A stretch of DNA of 64,000 nucleotides from Chitinophagaceae bacterium (GTDB taxonomy: Bacteria > Bacteroidota > Bacteroidia > Chitinophagales > Chitinophagaceae). The stretch spans positions 62,001 to 126,000 of the forward strand of contig JADBXR010000010.1 of the NCBI GenBank assembly GCA_020403425.1, in the 5' to 3' direction. The translations under genes and the position numbers were made by a program. Under the pieces are notes generated by a model. That model had not been told where the DNA came from. It saw only the letters and a list, made by a program, of their open reading frames with translations, and did no database searches. The stretch's first letter is position 1, and every line of letters begins with the position of its first letter. This document shows, in pieces, positions 62,922 to 64,000 of the stretch.

Positions 62922-63524
62922 ATGAACTTTATCCAGGTCATCATGTACTGCGGTATTTTTGTGTTCGCCGGAACGGGGGCACTGAAAGCACGTACCCACC
63001 AGATGGATATTTTCGGTGGATTCGTGATCGCTTTTGCCACGGCCTACGGCGGCGGCACCATTCGCGACCTGTTGATAGGGGCGCATCCTGTGAACTGGAT
63101 CAATGATTATCTCGCATTGGGATTGGTGGTCGGTGCTGTGATCATCGTTTCTTTCTTCGAGACCAACCAGATCCGTTTCCGCAGGACCATTTTCTTTACC
63201 GATGCGATAGGGCTTGGACTGTTCACGGTTACAGGCATAGAGCGCAGCCTTGCTGCTACCATCAACGACGGTTATGCCGTAATCATGGGTGTGATCACCG
63301 CTACTTTTGGCGGACTGCTGGCCGATATACTTTGCGGTGAAAAACCAGACCTGTTGAAACGTGGGGAATTGTACGCTACGGCCTGTGCCATTGGAGGCGT
63401 CATTTATATCCTGCTGAAGAAAATGGGTATCGAATATAATCTCGGTCTCTTCATCTGTATCTGCATCGTGGTAGGTGTCAGGATCTATTCTATCCGTAAC
63501 CGGGTTCGCTTGCCGGAAGTGTAG
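62922..63524 (+). CDS. Trimeric intracellular cation channel (TRIC/YicG) family protein
   Basis: Inner-membrane protein of 200 aa with about seven helices. The duplicated signature is present in both halves: ATAYGGGTIRDLL (about residues 40-52) and ATFGGLLADILCGE (about 126-139). TRIC proteins conduct K+ as trimers. The start ATG 62922 lies only 3 nt behind a near-consensus -7 box (TATTTTAG), suggesting a leaderless mRNA. The next gene is convergent, with 18 bp between the stops. Confidence 0.9.
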   Translation: MNFIQVIMYCGIFVFAGTGALKARTHQMDIFGGFVIAFATAYGGGTIRDLLIGAHPVNWINDYLALGLVVGAVIIVSFFETNQIRFRRTIFFTDAIGLGLFTVTGIERSLAATINDGYAVIMGVITATFGGLLADILCGEKPDLLKRGELYATACAIGGVIYILLKKMGIEYNLGLFICICIVVGVRIYSIRNRVRLPEV

Positions 63525-63542
63525 CGAACAGCAGTATGGGAA

Positions 63543-63950
63543 TTAAAAATTACGGTTCGCTTTTACCCAATCGGTGATATACACGGCAATATCTGTTGTG
63601 GCGGCCCCGGGGGCAAAGAGTTTGCCCACACCCATTTCGTTCAATTGTTTCATATCATCTTCGGGAATGATACCGCCACCGGTCACCAGCACATCATTCA
63701 TGCCTTTTTCCTTCATCAGCGTCATTACTTTAGGGAACACGGTCATATGAGCGCCACTGAGGATACTGATGCCAATGGCATCCACGTCTTCCTGCAGGGC
63801 GGCGTTCACCACCATTTCAGGTGTCTGGCGAAGGCCGGTATAGATCACTTCCATACCCGCATCCCGCAAGGCGGTAGCGATCACTTTGGCACCACGATCG
63901 TGGCCGTCCAGTCCTACTTTGGCTACTAAAACACGGATCGGTCTTTTCAT
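63543..63950 (-). CDS. Cobalamin-binding (methylmalonyl-CoA mutase C-terminal-type) protein
   Basis: Stand-alone B12-binding domain of 135 aa: the DxHxxG motif is in [14 protein letters not shown] (His binds cobalt), with [17 protein letters not shown] and [14 protein letters not shown]. Such small domains pair with separate large mutase subunits (for example of isobutyryl- or methylmalonyl-CoA mutase), or form part of a split mutase. ATG 63950 is preferred to a TTG at 63959. The partner gene is not in the window. Confidence 0.93.
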   Translation of the reverse strand: MKRPIRVLVAKVGLDGHDRGAKVIATALRDAGMEVIYTGLRQTPEMVVNAALQEDVDAIGISILSGAHMTVFPKVMTLMKEKGMNDVLVTGGGIIPEDDMKQLNEMGVGKLFAPGAATTDIAVYITDWVKANRNF

Positions 63951-64000
63951 TTGGCTCAATTAAACAGGAACAATGCCGTAAATTTAGTTCAATTGTACTT

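Overview
The window comes from a Bacteroidota chromosome, most likely a Chitinophagaceae-type bacterium. The evidence is: an LpxC-FabZ fusion in the lipid A operon; a PorX-type response regulator/PglZ protein; a large secreted protease with a type IX secretion (T9SS) C-terminal signal; many promoters of the Bacteroidota type (-7 box TAnnTTTG); weak Shine-Dalgarno sequences; and YceI, MbnP and DUF4260 family genes. No phage, insertion sequence, CRISPR array or rRNA operon is seen. Most of the window is housekeeping DNA with short intergenic spacers; the unusual material is concentrated in a few repeat-rich spacers and in two envelope/redox clusters.

Layout. 1-2.7 kb: the 5' part of a heavy-metal P-type ATPase, divergent from tsaE and ald. 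2.8-4.3 kb: a WYL regulator and a DinB-fold gene with a perfect dyad in the dinB promoter. 4.5-10 kb: the lipid A operon on the minus strand (HD hydrolase, lpxD, lpxC-fabZ, lpxA, ABC ATPase). 10.1-15.2 kb: porX, a small conserved gene, a metallo-beta-lactamase-fold hydrolase, a helix-hairpin-helix protein, and an acyl-CoA dehydrogenase whose leader carries an 18-bp TetR-type palindrome. 15.2-17.9 kb: a TPR histidine kinase, then a 120-bp tandem triplication that includes the 3' end of a 53-aa gene. 17.9-22.3 kb: tig, two clpP paralogues and clpX, the protein quality-control cluster.

22.5-26.1 kb is a plus-strand cluster of exported proteins: a small putative exported protein, two c-type cytochrome lipoproteins, an OB-fold protein, a YceI protein and a DUF5777 beta-barrel. 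A tRNA-Leu(UAG) follows. 28.0-30.7 kb is a second YceI/beta-barrel/YceI cluster behind a structured, AT-rich promoter region. 31-36 kb: a DEAD-box helicase, a 450-bp block of about 3.2 degenerate repeat units, free-methionine-sulfoxide reductase, DUF4260, a Crp-like regulator and a flippase. 36.3-38.5 kb: arfB, an MbnP-like gene and a di-heme MauG/MbnH-like gene in one tight operon. 38.6-45.4 kb: dtd, truncated haemoglobin, MazG-like pyrophosphohydrolase, BrkB-like membrane protein, aminopeptidase P, glycyl-tRNA synthetase, a methyltransferase and a flavin reductase. 45.5-49.4 kb: a 1.27-kaa subtilase with a T9SS tail. 49.4-64 kb: a lipoprotein, mfd, a small unknown gene, gyrB, an AraC regulator with a Cys cluster, an amidohydrolase lipoprotein, fumC, an alkaline-phosphatase-fold protein, an enoyl-CoA hydratase, a TRIC-type channel and a B12-binding mutase subunit.

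The most unusual signals are (1) a family of dispersed intergenic elements built from shared words, partly tandem, partly forming hairpins of more than 30 bp, and in two cases merged with gene 3' ends; (2) the two YceI-centred envelope clusters, one with a CX4CH haem-like motif; (3) two candidate operators placed exactly at core promoters; and (4) several promoters whose -7 box ends only 3-7 nt before the start codon, suggesting leaderless or near-leaderless mRNAs. All functional assignments come from reading motifs and family resemblance; no database search was possible.
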